From Bog-159 sp049511415 (GTDB lineage: Bacteria > Acidobacteriota > Terriglobia > Bryobacterales > Bryobacteraceae): a stretch of DNA of 43,533 nt. A program made the position numbers and the translations under genes. Each line of letters begins with the position of its first letter. Within the stretch, counting starts at the first letter, position 1. The stretch spans positions 1-43,533 of the forward strand of contig JBEKYC010000057.1 in the NCBI GenBank assembly GCA_049511415.1, given 5' to 3'. The notes beneath the pieces were generated by a model. It did not search any database and was not told where the DNA came from. It saw only the letters and a program-made list of their open reading frames with translations. Below are positions 16,049-24,204 of this stretch, one piece after another.

Positions 16049-16817
16049 AGACCGTCACCAAGGCGCAGGCCCTGGTGATATCGCCGACTCTCCAGGCAAC
16101 GCCAGCCGGGTCCGTCACCATCGCGGGTCCGGCTTGCGGGATGACCAGCAAAAGGTTCCCGGCTGCCGAGACTGCATAGAACCACAGCGCCTGCCGCCAA
16201 TAACCTGTCCGCAGGCGGACTGTCGTGGCGGTTGCCTTCCGGAGATAGAGCGCAAACGATTGATAAATCAGCCAGACTGTCAGATACCAACCCAGAAAGT
16301 TCGATACGGGTACGCCGAAGTAAGCGCCGCCATCCCGAAAGACCCATGCCCGCAAGATGGTTGACCACACCGGGTCCAGCGAAAGGTCCCAGGCCACCAT
16401 GATGCAAGCCGCCGCCATCGGCGTGGTGCAGACACGCCATCCGGCCAACGGAGCATCGATCCCTCCCAGAATCACGCGGGCCAGGGTCCACGAGAGATAC
16501 GCCAGGCCCACATACGCCAGCCCCAACAGAATCGGAACCGCCAGAATCTTGGGCCCCATGAAGCCCGTGAAATAATAATGACCGAACGGAAAGCCCGTGC
16601 GCACACCCAGGTTCTCGGACACGTTCCCCACAGCTACGCAAATCGCAGTGAAAGTCAGGATGCCGCGCCACCCGTAGAATCGCGCGCCGTGTATGAGGGC
16701 GAAGCAGGCCGGCGGCACCACGTGAAGCGCCACGACTGCCGGCATCGGAACGAGGCCGCGAAAGACTTGCAACACCCGGGCTACCCCGTACACCCCGATC
16801 AGCAGCCAGAACGTCAC
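15981..16817 (-). CDS. CruF-like carotenoid biosynthesis membrane protein
   Basis: 278 residues with about seven hydrophobic segments. It matches the carotenoid biosynthesis protein family (DUF422/CruF): NLGVRTGFPFGHYYFTGFMGPKILAVP, DLSLDPVWSTILRAWVFRDGGAYFGVPVSNFLGWY. CruF enzymes hydrate the psi end of gamma-carotene or bisanhydrobacterioruberin in the membrane; the precise carotenoid is inference, and no other carotenoid gene is near. The GTG at 16817 overlaps the stop of the upstream TPR gene as GTGA, which is why I reject the longer ORF from 17030. Confidence 0.78.
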   Translation of the reverse strand: MTFWLLIGVYGVARVLQVFRGLVPMPAVVALHVVPPACFALIHGARFYGWRGILTFTAICVAVGNVSENLGVRTGFPFGHYYFTGFMGPKILAVPILLGLAYVGLAYLSWTLARVILGGIDAPLAGWRVCTTPMAAACIMVAWDLSLDPVWSTILRAWVFRDGGAYFGVPVSNFLGWYLTVWLIYQSFALYLRKATATTVRLRTGYWRQALWFYAVSAAGNLLLVIPQAGPAMVTDPAGVAWRVGDITRACALVTVFTMGAFCLLAWARLDDPSSSTI

Positions 16818-18010
16818 TGCCCCTTCTTCGATTCCAGCTCCGCCTGCAGCTGGCGGTAAGCGGTCTCTTCGTAGTTGGTTTTCAGCCGCTCCAGATTCTC
16901 GCTGCCGGGACGAGGCGCCTCCCGGCGTTCCGCGTGCCCGAGTAATGTGGCGGCCGCCTCGTCGTTCGGATTCCGTTCCAGCACCGCGCGAAAGCTCTCC
17001 GCGGCCGCCGGGTATTGCCCGGCCTTCCATAGAGCTTGGCCCAGATTGAACTGATAGTCCAAATCGCCGCGGTCGCCTTCCAGCGCCTTGCGGAAACTCT
17101 CCACCGCTGCCGGCGGATCGCTGTGCAACTGGGCGGCGCCCAAGTCGTTGTATACCTCATTCAGGGGAACCGTCGCGGCCACTGTCTGAAAACACTTTAC
17201 CGCGCCCGCATAATCCCCCATGTGGTATTCGCTCAAACCCAGAAAGAACTGCGCCTCCAGGTAATGCGCATCGCTCCGCGCCACGCGCACCAGCCATCCC
17301 GCGGCCACGCGATAGTCTTTTCTCTTCCAGTACGACTCACCCAATTGGAAGCATGGCTGCGAGTAGCTCTCGTCCAGGCGCGCGGCCTGCACGAAAAATC
17401 GGCGCTGCTGCTCCGGATTGGACGCCAATAGCCCGCGAATATAGTTTTCCAGCGCGTCCAGCCGAACGTGCGGCCGGGCACGCAGGAATTCGTCTTCCGG
17501 CCCTGTGGTCTTGGGAGCCAGGGCATGCAGACTTTGCCAGCTCAGCCGCGACTCCAGGACCGCCAGATCTTCCAGCGGTCCGGATTCGGCAAGCTCAGGA
17601 CCCTCCTTGAACCGCCTCACGTTTAGAATCCATGCCGAGATATGCAAGGCGCCCCGCGTGCCCGAACCCGCGTCGGATGCCGGCGGAAGTGTCAGCTCAT
17701 AAGTGCCGTATACCACGTCCGAAGCGTCCAAGGCCTCACCGGCTTTGATGATGGAAGCATGCGTCAGCAGCGCGTTCGGCCGCATCGCCAATCGCCGGAA
17801 AGCCTCCAGGCGGTCTTCCCGGTCAAGCGCCAAAACGCCATGAGACACCAGGGATTCGCGTACCGTCTCGGAGACGCTTTCGCCGATCCAGTCTAGATTG
17901 GTTGAGTTCGATTGATTGAAAAATGGAACGACGAGTACCGTGTCCCCGCGGAGGGTGGCTAAACTTGCAAGGAATAGAAAAGCTACTATCGGGTGCTTCT
18001 GAAGGCGCAT
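16814..18010 (-). CDS. Secreted TPR protein with TolB_N/FlgO-like N-terminal domain
   Basis: 398 residues. A short signal peptide (IVAFLFLASLATLRGD) is followed by an alpha/beta domain, VLVVPFFNQSNSTNLDWIGESVSETVRESL...DVVYGTYEL, like the FlgO/TolB amino-terminal domains. The C-terminal half carries at least four tetratricopeptide repeats (CFQLGESYWKRKDYRVAAGWL, AQFFLGLSEYHMGDYAGAVKCF, LDYQFNLGQALWKAGQYPAAAESF). It is probably a periplasmic protein-interaction scaffold. The stop overlaps the CruF-like start by four bases; the link with carotenoid synthesis is unexplained. Confidence 0.8.
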   Translation of the reverse strand: MRLQKHPIVAFLFLASLATLRGDTVLVVPFFNQSNSTNLDWIGESVSETVRESLVSHGVLALDREDRLEAFRRLAMRPNALLTHASIIKAGEALDASDVVYGTYELTLPPASDAGSGTRGALHISAWILNVRRFKEGPELAESGPLEDLAVLESRLSWQSLHALAPKTTGPEDEFLRARPHVRLDALENYIRGLLASNPEQQRRFFVQAARLDESYSQPCFQLGESYWKRKDYRVAAGWLVRVARSDAHYLEAQFFLGLSEYHMGDYAGAVKCFQTVAATVPLNEVYNDLGAAQLHSDPPAAVESFRKALEGDRGDLDYQFNLGQALWKAGQYPAAAESFRAVLERNPNDEAAATLLGHAERREAPRPGSENLERLKTNYEETAYRQLQAELESKKGQ

Positions 18011-18110
18011 CTACCTTCAGTCTAAGCGGTCTGGGGCGCCGGCGCCAGCCGCTGAAAGTTCAGCATCCGGCGTCCGGCGCCCGCAACCTGTCGGTCGGTT
18101 CAAGACAACG

Positions 18111-18425
18111 TCAGTTCAAGACGAGCTTCATGTTCGTGCCGCCGACCCGGATCTCTTCCACCTTGTTCTTGCCGTCGGCATTTCCGAACCGCACACTCGT
18201 GGAGGAATACTTGGCGTCGCCGGTTTCAATCTTGACCGAAGCTTCGGTAACGTCTTTACCGTGCTTGATCACGATCTTTTGATCCTGGATTTCAAACTTG
18301 TAATCGCCTGCCTTCAATTGGGTGTCACCAATCGTGGCTGGCTCAAAGAAGGTAACTACATACGATTTGGCGCTGGCAAAGGCCATACCGGCCAGCAGGC
18401 ATGCGAATAAAACAGCTTTTTTCAT
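18111..18425 (-). CDS. Small secreted protein, 104 aa
   Basis: Begins with a clear Sec signal peptide (MKKAVLFACLLAGMAFASAKS). The mature part is predicted to be mostly beta strand (YVVTFFEPATIGDTQLKAGDYKFEIQDQKIVIKHG) and contains no cysteine. Similar small proteins are frequent in Acidobacteria; function unknown. The leader contains a hairpin that places the likely ribosome-binding site in its loop (see 18435-18448). Confidence 0.78.
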   Translation of the reverse strand: MKKAVLFACLLAGMAFASAKSYVVTFFEPATIGDTQLKAGDYKFEIQDQKIVIKHGKDVTEASVKIETGDAKYSSTSVRFGNADGKNKVEEIRVGGTNMKLVLN

Positions 18426-18434
18426 TTCAGTTTT

Positions 18435-18448
18435 CAGCTCCTTAGCTG
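18435..18448 (-). promoter_or_regulatory. Leader hairpin with the Shine-Dalgarno sequence in its loop
   Basis: Read on the minus strand, CAGCT-AAGG-AGCTG is a perfect 5-bp stem whose loop and 3' arm contain AAGGAG, 12 bases before the ATG of the 104-residue secreted protein. A second weaker fold (GACC-ACGA-GGTC) lies just upstream. Confidence 0.45.
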
Positions 18449-18515
18449 GAGGGACCTCGTGGTCTCCTCTCTACATTATGACGAATCAGACCCGGATATG
18501 TGATACCCCAAGAGG

Positions 18516-19445
18516 TCAAGAAGTTATCAAGAATTTCCAGACCCGGTCGAGCGCCGCCTGCTGAATGGACGTTTCATCTCCAAAGCCTTTGAGCCACTCC
18601 ATCCCCGGCTCTTTCCGGAACCAGGTCATTTGCCGTTTGGCGTAGTTTCGCGTATTGCGTTGGGCGTAAAAAAGCGCCTGCTTCGGATCCAGTTCGCCGT
18701 GCAACATCTGCATCACCTGCCGGTAGCCATGCGCTTCAAACGGTTTGGATTCAGCCGCAAACCCCCGATCCAGGATCTCCCGTGCTTCCTCGGCTAACCC
18801 GTTCCCGAACATCCGGCGGCAGCGCTCGTCCAGCCGCTGATAAAGCGCGTCGCGATCCGGCGACAGGCCCATCTTCAGCGCCCGATACCCCACCAACGCA
18901 TCGCGTCCCTCGCCATACAACTCCGTCACTGGCCGCCGTGCCAGCAGGCAGATCTCTAGTGCGCGCGTAACTTTCGGCGCATCATGCGGATGAATGCGCG
19001 AAGCCGCCGCCGGATCGAAGCGCGCCAATAACCGATGCAGCGATCCGGGCCTGCCGCGTTCGCGTATGGCCAACCGCTCGCGCAGAGCGTCGTCGCGTCC
19101 CGGCCCGCGGAACAAGCCGTCGAACAAAGCCCTCAGGTAGAAACCCGTCCCGCCCGCCACCACCGGCAACTTTCCGCGCTCCGAGATCTCTCCCAATGTC
19201 TCCCGCGCCTGCCGCGCGAACTCGCCCGCCGTGAAAATCTCGTTAGGATCCAACAGATCGATCAAATGGTGCGGGATGCCACGCATCTCGGCCCGCGTCA
19301 GCTTGGCGGTGCCGATATTAAAATAACGATAGATCTGCAGTGAGTCACAGTTGATCACTTCCCCCTGAAACCGCTCCGCAATACGTAGCGCCAGTTCGCT
19401 CTTTCCAGCTCCGGTTGGTCCGGCTACAGCTACCACGGGTCTCAT
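18516..19445 (-). CDS. miaA: tRNA dimethylallyltransferase
   Basis: The 309-residue enzyme adds the isopentenyl group to A37 of tRNAs reading UNN codons. Walker A GPTGAGKS lies at residues 9-16. DSLQIYRYFNIGTAKLT, HHLIDLLDPNEIFTAGEFARQA and VVAGGTGFYLRALFDG are family hallmarks, and the C-terminal RNTRNYAKRQMTWFRKEPGMEWL is the tRNA-binding end. Length and order are normal. It is divergent from the large TPR gene, with about 104 bases between starts. Confidence 0.97.
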   Translation of the reverse strand: MRPVVAVAGPTGAGKSELALRIAERFQGEVINCDSLQIYRYFNIGTAKLTRAEMRGIPHHLIDLLDPNEIFTAGEFARQARETLGEISERGKLPVVAGGTGFYLRALFDGLFRGPGRDDALRERLAIRERGRPGSLHRLLARFDPAAASRIHPHDAPKVTRALEICLLARRPVTELYGEGRDALVGYRALKMGLSPDRDALYQRLDERCRRMFGNGLAEEAREILDRGFAAESKPFEAHGYRQVMQMLHGELDPKQALFYAQRNTRNYAKRQMTWFRKEPGMEWLKGFGDETSIQQAALDRVWKFLITS

Positions 19446-19549
19446 GGGACTCTAACCGACAGGTAACACATTTCCGCTACCAACCGCCGTTATACAATGA
19501 AGAGGAACGATTCGACCCTCCCAGGCATCTAGGTCGAAAGGAACCCATA

Positions 19550-21583
19550 ATGAACTTTCCCGCAAAAAAGCTTTTCGTGGTCCTGTCCTTTGCCTCCCTT
19601 TCTTTCGGGCAAAGCACCGGACCGGCCGCGCCATCATCCGATAAGGCTTCTGCTTACTATAATTTCGCGATGGGCCATCTGTACGCTGAACTGGCTGGCG
19701 TGTACGGTAATCGCAGCGAATATGTCAGCAAGTCGATCGAGCACTATAGACAAGCCCTGAAGCTGGATCCGGGAGCCAGCTTCCTGTTCGAGGAATTGAC
19801 CGACCTGTACATCCAAAGCGGCCGTCTTAAAGAAGCGGTCACGGAAGCGGAAGATATCCTGAAGCGCGAGCCCAACAACCTGGACGCCCGCCGGCTTCTG
19901 GGTCGCATATACACGCGCATGATCGGCGATACGCAGGGCGGCAAGATCAACGAAGAAATGCTGCATTCCGCTACCGAACAGTACCAGAAGATTGTCGACA
20001 AGGATCCCAAGGATATCGAAAGCTGGCTGACCTTGGGGCGCCTGTATCGCACGGCCAGTAATTCCGTGGACGCGGAGAAAGCCTATTCGCAGGTCCTGGC
20101 GATTGATCCTAATAATGAGGATGCGCTGACCGGTCTGGCTATCGTTTATTCGGATGTCGGCGATACCCGCAAAGCCATCGAAAAGCTGCAAGCCGTCACC
20201 AAAAAAGATCCTAATCCGCGTACTCTGGCCGCCTTGGCCAGTTCCTACGAACAGCTTCAGGATTACCGCAGTGCGGCCGATGTCCTGCAGAAGGCCTTGG
20301 ACCTGGATCCCGAAAATAGCCGCGTGAAGCACGCCTTGGCGATGGATCTGCTGCGTTCCAAGAATTTCGACGAGGCCCTGAAGTATTACACCGAGTTCAC
20401 CGAGGACGATCCGCACGACTGGGATGCATTTTTGCGTCTGGCTGAAATCTACAACGAGAAGCGCGACTACGCGAAATCGCGCGAATTCCTGACCAAAGCC
20501 AAGGCAATTGATCCTGAAAACCTGGAGGTCCGCTACTACGAAGTGGACATGCTGGAGCGCGAAGGCCATACCGATCAGGCCATCGAGGCGCTCAAGTCCG
20601 TCCTCAAGGACACCGAGCGCGGCGGTTATTCCGACGAGCAGAAGGCCACCCGCATCAATTTGTTGGAGCGTCTGGGCGAGTTGTATCGCGGCGCGAACCA
20701 GAATCAGGCCGCCGTGGATACCTTCCGGCAAATGGCCGATCTGGAACCTGACGCCGGATCCCGGTCTTCCGCTCAAATCATCGAAACTTATCGCGCCGCC
20801 AAAGATTACAAGAATGCCCGCGCGGAGGCCGATGCCGCCCTCCGGAAGTATCCGGACGATCGCACCATCAAGTTGGTCAACGCCTCTTTGCTGGCCGACA
20901 TGGGCAAAGTGGATCAGGCGGTTTCTCAGCTTCGGGCCCTGCTGAAAGGCGATCACGATCGCGAGACCCAACTGGCCATCGCCCAAATCTACGAAAAGGC
21001 CAAGCGCTTCGAGGATATGGCCAAGCCGCTCGACGCCGCCGAAAAGCTTTCCGAAACCAAGCCGGAAAAAGAAACCGTCCACTTCATGCGCGGCGCCATG
21101 TACGAGCGCTTGAAGCAGTACGACGGCGCGGAAACCGAGTTCCACAAAGTGCTGGAATTGAATGCGGATAACGCCAGCGCCCTGAACTATCTTGGTTACA
21201 TGTTCGCCGATCGTGGGGTGCGCCTGGACGAAGCCCAAAAGCTGATCTCCCGCGCCCTCGAACTGGAACCGGATAACGGCGCGTTCCTGGACAGTCTCGG
21301 TTGGATCTACTTCCGCGAGAATCGCCTCGACGACGCCGAGCGTGCCTTAACGCGCGCCTTGGCCAAAAGCGAGACCGGCCAGGATCCCACCGTGCATGAC
21401 CACCTGGGTGACGTCTATCTGAAGCTTGGCAAAACCAAGGACGCCATCATTCAGTGGCAGGCCTCCCTGAAGGAAGCCGAGGGCAGTGCGGAAACCGAAC
21501 TGGATACCTCGGACGTAGCCAAGATCAACAAGAAACTGGAAGATGCCAAGGTGCGGCTGGCCAAGGAAACCGGCGCCAAGTAG
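19550..21583 (+). CDS. Large secreted tetratricopeptide-repeat protein
   Basis: 677 residues with a signal peptide (KKLFVVLSFASLSFGQS) followed by roughly a dozen TPR units filling almost the whole chain, for example IEHYRQALKLDPGASFLFEELTDLYIQSGRLKEAV, SWLTLGRLYRTASNSVDAEKAYSQVLAIDPNNEDAL and ALNYLGYMFADRGVRLDEAQKLI. The last is typical of BTAD/LapB-like arrays. It is probably a periplasmic assembly scaffold; partners are unknown. The ATG at 19550 has RBS AAAGGA about seven bases upstream and gives the signal peptide; the longer frame from 19415 would bury it. A TATACAAT sequence at 19491-19498 may be its -10 box. Confidence 0.85.
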   Translation: MNFPAKKLFVVLSFASLSFGQSTGPAAPSSDKASAYYNFAMGHLYAELAGVYGNRSEYVSKSIEHYRQALKLDPGASFLFEELTDLYIQSGRLKEAVTEAEDILKREPNNLDARRLLGRIYTRMIGDTQGGKINEEMLHSATEQYQKIVDKDPKDIESWLTLGRLYRTASNSVDAEKAYSQVLAIDPNNEDALTGLAIVYSDVGDTRKAIEKLQAVTKKDPNPRTLAALASSYEQLQDYRSAADVLQKALDLDPENSRVKHALAMDLLRSKNFDEALKYYTEFTEDDPHDWDAFLRLAEIYNEKRDYAKSREFLTKAKAIDPENLEVRYYEVDMLEREGHTDQAIEALKSVLKDTERGGYSDEQKATRINLLERLGELYRGANQNQAAVDTFRQMADLEPDAGSRSSAQIIETYRAAKDYKNARAEADAALRKYPDDRTIKLVNASLLADMGKVDQAVSQLRALLKGDHDRETQLAIAQIYEKAKRFEDMAKPLDAAEKLSETKPEKETVHFMRGAMYERLKQYDGAETEFHKVLELNADNASALNYLGYMFADRGVRLDEAQKLISRALELEPDNGAFLDSLGWIYFRENRLDDAERALTRALAKSETGQDPTVHDHLGDVYLKLGKTKDAIIQWQASLKEAEGSAETELDTSDVAKINKKLEDAKVRLAKETGAK

Positions 21584-21586
21584 TCG

Positions 21587-22489
21587 CTACTTCCGGGTTT
21601 CTTCAAACACTTTGCGCACCCACTCCGGCTCGTCCGGTTCGCCTTGATTGGGCATGCCCTTCGCCCTCGACCAGCGGTGAATCCACGAGAATCCACCGGG
21701 GCCCACGTAGTTTTCAGGCAAGCGATCGGCATCGTCGCGCAGCGCCTGATCGAGCGAGACGAACCCGTAGCCGCGCCGCCGGAACATCTCCAGGATTCCC
21801 GGCATCATCCGCGCATTCAGCTCGTTCGCGTGCAGCAACAGGATCTGCGGAAACTCGCGGCCCGTCACCTCCGCCGCGCGTTTCTCGAAAAATGCCACCA
21901 CCGATTCCAAGTAGGGCAGATACTCGCGCGCCGCGCGCGCTTGCGTCTCCGGGCGCAGGTACGCCGCCGCGAACATGTAATCGGAATCGTCGAAAGTCAC
22001 CGGCGCATTGCGGTAATGCTGCGCGGCCAGAAACTGTTCAATGGCAAGTTTGGTTTCGGCGCTCGATCCGGCGTGCAAAAAAGGATACCGGAAAAACTCC
22101 AGCTTCTTGCCGCGCGCTTCCACCACCGGCCGCAGGATCGCGTCCGCCTTCATGATCTCCTGCTCGTACTCGCCGGCCGCGGTTCGGTTCAGATCGATAT
22201 GCGACCACGTATGATTGCCTAATTCCGCCCCTGCATCGAGCCATAGGTTCAGAATGCCGCGCAGTTCCTGTGGCGAAAGCCCCGGCCGCCCTGGAATGAC
22301 AAACCCGGTGACCGGAATGTGTTGCTCCCGGAACGGCGCCAACAGCCGCACGGTCATGTCCTGGATAGCCGCGAAACTTCGGCCCCCGCCATCTCCGCCG
22401 CGGGGCAGGTCGTCGATCGTGATCGCCACCTCGCGGCCCGCGGCCGCCGCATGCATCGTGACCACCACCAGTGCTAATGCTGTCTTCAT
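21587..22489 (-). CDS. Secreted polysaccharide deacetylase (NodB-like, CE4)
   Basis: 300 residues with a signal peptide (MKTALALVVVTMHAAAAG). NodB motifs are present: motif 1 AITIDDLP with the catalytic Asp pair, motif 2 ELGNHTWSHIDLN with two metal His, motif 3 FFRYPFLH, and a late LLLHANELNA His. It should remove N- or O-acetyl groups from an extracytoplasmic glycan. The ATG at 22489 is chosen because it begins the signal peptide; the ORF extends further upstream only by crossing the divergent FkbM start. The convergent TPR stop is three bases away. Confidence 0.9.
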   Translation of the reverse strand: MKTALALVVVTMHAAAAGREVAITIDDLPRGGDGGGRSFAAIQDMTVRLLAPFREQHIPVTGFVIPGRPGLSPQELRGILNLWLDAGAELGNHTWSHIDLNRTAAGEYEQEIMKADAILRPVVEARGKKLEFFRYPFLHAGSSAETKLAIEQFLAAQHYRNAPVTFDDSDYMFAAAYLRPETQARAAREYLPYLESVVAFFEKRAAEVTGREFPQILLLHANELNARMMPGILEMFRRRGYGFVSLDQALRDDADRLPENYVGPGGFSWIHRWSRAKGMPNQGEPDEPEWVRKVFEETRK

Positions 22490-22520
22490 TTTGGCGTGTC
22501 CGAGAGGATACCATAGCTGT

Positions 22521-23432
22521 GTGAAGACTTCCCGCGTCATCTTGACATTCATCATCCTCATCGCCGCCGCATTCGCGGCTTACCTGGCATTTCCGCCGTT
22601 CCGTTTATTTGCGCTGGTCGTCGCCGGCCATAGTCCAGTGTGCCCCATGTCTCACGCCGTCCAGAGCCGCGCCAACGTCGACGAGAAGACCCGTATCAAG
22701 GACCGCATCCTGGCCGGCAGCCGTCTTTTGAAAGAAGAGAGCGGCCTGGAACTTTGGCACACCCCCAAAGGCGATTATTGGATTCCCAAAGGCAACCGCT
22801 ACGTGCTGCCGTTCAACCTGGCGGAAATGGAACAACACATCTACGGCAGCGGCGCCCATTTCATCCATTCCGGAGATATCGTGCTCGATTGCGGGGCCAG
22901 CGACGGCGATTTCACGCGTCTCGCCCTGGAAGCGGGCGCGCAAAAGGTGGTCGCCGTGGAGATATCGCCTTCGAGCGCCGAATGCATCCGGCGCAATCTG
23001 GCCGCCGAAGTGGCCGCCGGCCGCGTCATTGTGTATCCCAAAGGCGTGTGGGACCGCGAAGACACTCTCACCCTCAACGTGGATGACACCAACTTCGCGG
23101 CGAACAGCGTGGTCATGCGCCCCGAGTCATCCCACCCCAGCGTGATGGTCCCCTTGACGACCATCGACAAACTGGTCGCGGAATTGAACTTGCCGCGCGT
23201 GGATTTCATCAAAATGGATGTCGAAGGCGCCGAAGTGCCGGCTCTCGCGGGCGGGCGCGATTCCATCGCGCGTTTCAAGCCGCGCCTGGCTATCGCCACC
23301 GAGCACAAGCCCGACGACGAGTTCACCATCCCCGCGGCCGTGCGCAAGATCCGCGCCGATTACCAGATGGAATGCGGCCCCTGCCTCGAAGCCAAAGGGC
23401 ATGTCCGGCCGGACGTCCTCTATTTCTGGTAG
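22521..23432 (+). CDS. Membrane-anchored FkbM-family methyltransferase
   Basis: 303 residues. A single N-terminal hydrophobic helix (VILTFIILIAAAFAAYLAF) is followed by a Rossmann SAM-binding domain: HSGDIVLDCGASDGDFTRLALEAGAQKVVAVE near residue 110, then TIDKLVAELNLPRVDFIKMDVEGAEVPALAG and the FkbM end region. Family members O-methylate sugars, polyketides or glycolipids. The anchor suggests action at the inner membrane. Start GTG 22521 is the only one leaving space for the divergent deacetylase (31 bases between starts). Confidence 0.85.
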   Translation: MKTSRVILTFIILIAAAFAAYLAFPPFRLFALVVAGHSPVCPMSHAVQSRANVDEKTRIKDRILAGSRLLKEESGLELWHTPKGDYWIPKGNRYVLPFNLAEMEQHIYGSGAHFIHSGDIVLDCGASDGDFTRLALEAGAQKVVAVEISPSSAECIRRNLAAEVAAGRVIVYPKGVWDREDTLTLNVDDTNFAANSVVMRPESSHPSVMVPLTTIDKLVAELNLPRVDFIKMDVEGAEVPALAGGRDSIARFKPRLAIATEHKPDDEFTIPAAVRKIRADYQMECGPCLEAKGHVRPDVLYFW

Positions 23433-23434
23433 CT

Positions 23435-23448
23435 GTCCGAAATCGGAC
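23435..23448. promoter_or_regulatory. Palindrome GTCCGA-AA-TCGGAC
   Basis: A perfect 6-bp inverted repeat with a two-base centre lies three bases after the FkbM stop, 57 bases before the Rpe-like gene. As RNA it folds as a 5-bp stem with a 4-base loop and has no T-run. It looks more like a dimeric repressor site than a terminator, but neither is shown. Confidence 0.35.
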
Positions 23449-23505
23449 GTCGAAATTGTTTCCGCGGCCGGAATTAAATGCGGAATCTGGCTGATACCCT
23501 AAGAC

Positions 23506-24204
23506 ATGCGCGGTTGGTCCGCCCTGCCCCATAACCGGCTGCTAAGCGACGTCTCTCTCTGGTCCGCGGACCTGGCGAACCTGGAAGCCGCCGTGCGCCG
23601 CCTCTCGCCCTGGGCCGATTCCTTTCACCTGGATGCCGCCGACGCCCATTTCGTCCCGGCCCTGCTCTTCTTCCCTGATCTGATCCGCGCCATCCGTCCG
23701 CACACCGCGCGGCCCTTCCATGTGCATCTGATGGCCGAGCATCCCTCCGCCCTGGCCGGCGAATTCCTGGATGCCGGCGCCGACCTGCTCACCGTTCACG
23801 CGGAGAATGGCGAACCCGAAGCCGGCGCAGCGATCGAACAGGCTCTCCGGCACGGCTGCGGCGCCGGCATCACGATCCAGATCGAAACGCCGGTGCGCGC
23901 CATCTTGCCCTATCTCGATTCCGTCGAAGTCGTGATTCTCCTCGGCACTCAAGTCGGAGTCAAGGGATGCGATCTGGCGCCCACCGCCTATGATCGTTTG
24001 CGCGAAGCGCGTGCCCTGCTGCGCGAACACGCGCGCCACAAAGTCCGTCTGGTGGCCGACGGCGCAATTCGCCGGCACACCGTGCCCGAGCTATACGCTG
24101 CCGGCGCGGACGCCATAGTGCCCGGGTCGCTCATCTTCCAAAGCCCGGATCTGGAATCCACCTTCCTCTGGCTCCGCGGTCATTCGGCGCCCGCCTCGGT
24201 ATAA
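23506..24204 (+). CDS. Ribulose-phosphate 3-epimerase family protein
   Basis: 232 residues, beta/alpha barrel. The catalytic metal set of Rpe is conserved: His and Asp in SFHLDAADAHFVPALLF, His in HVHLMAEHPS, Asp in LVADGAIRR; GADAIVPGSLIF supplies the phosphate loop. The canonical VNPGFGGQ loop is replaced by LLGTQVGVKGCD, so the substrate may be a hexulose phosphate or another sugar phosphate rather than ribulose 5-phosphate. I give no symbol for that reason. Its 3' end overlaps the convergent GH127 gene by 25 bases. Confidence 0.78.
   Translation: MRGWSALPHNRLLSDVSLWSADLANLEAAVRRLSPWADSFHLDAADAHFVPALLFFPDLIRAIRPHTARPFHVHLMAEHPSALAGEFLDAGADLLTVHAENGEPEAGAAIEQALRHGCGAGITIQIETPVRAILPYLDSVEVVILLGTQVGVKGCDLAPTAYDRLREARALLREHARHKVRLVADGAIRRHTVPELYAAGADAIVPGSLIFQSPDLESTFLWLRGHSAPASV

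Noticed and set aside
16817..17030. Longer start of the CruF-like gene at 17030
   Set aside because: The extra 71 codons overlap the TPR gene in another frame and look like shadow sequence; the GTGA-coupled start at 16817 is better.
19634..21238. 534-codon open frame on the minus strand opposite the TPR gene
   Set aside because: Shadow of a GC-rich coding strand; no domain or start signal, while the plus strand has a signal peptide and clear TPR units.
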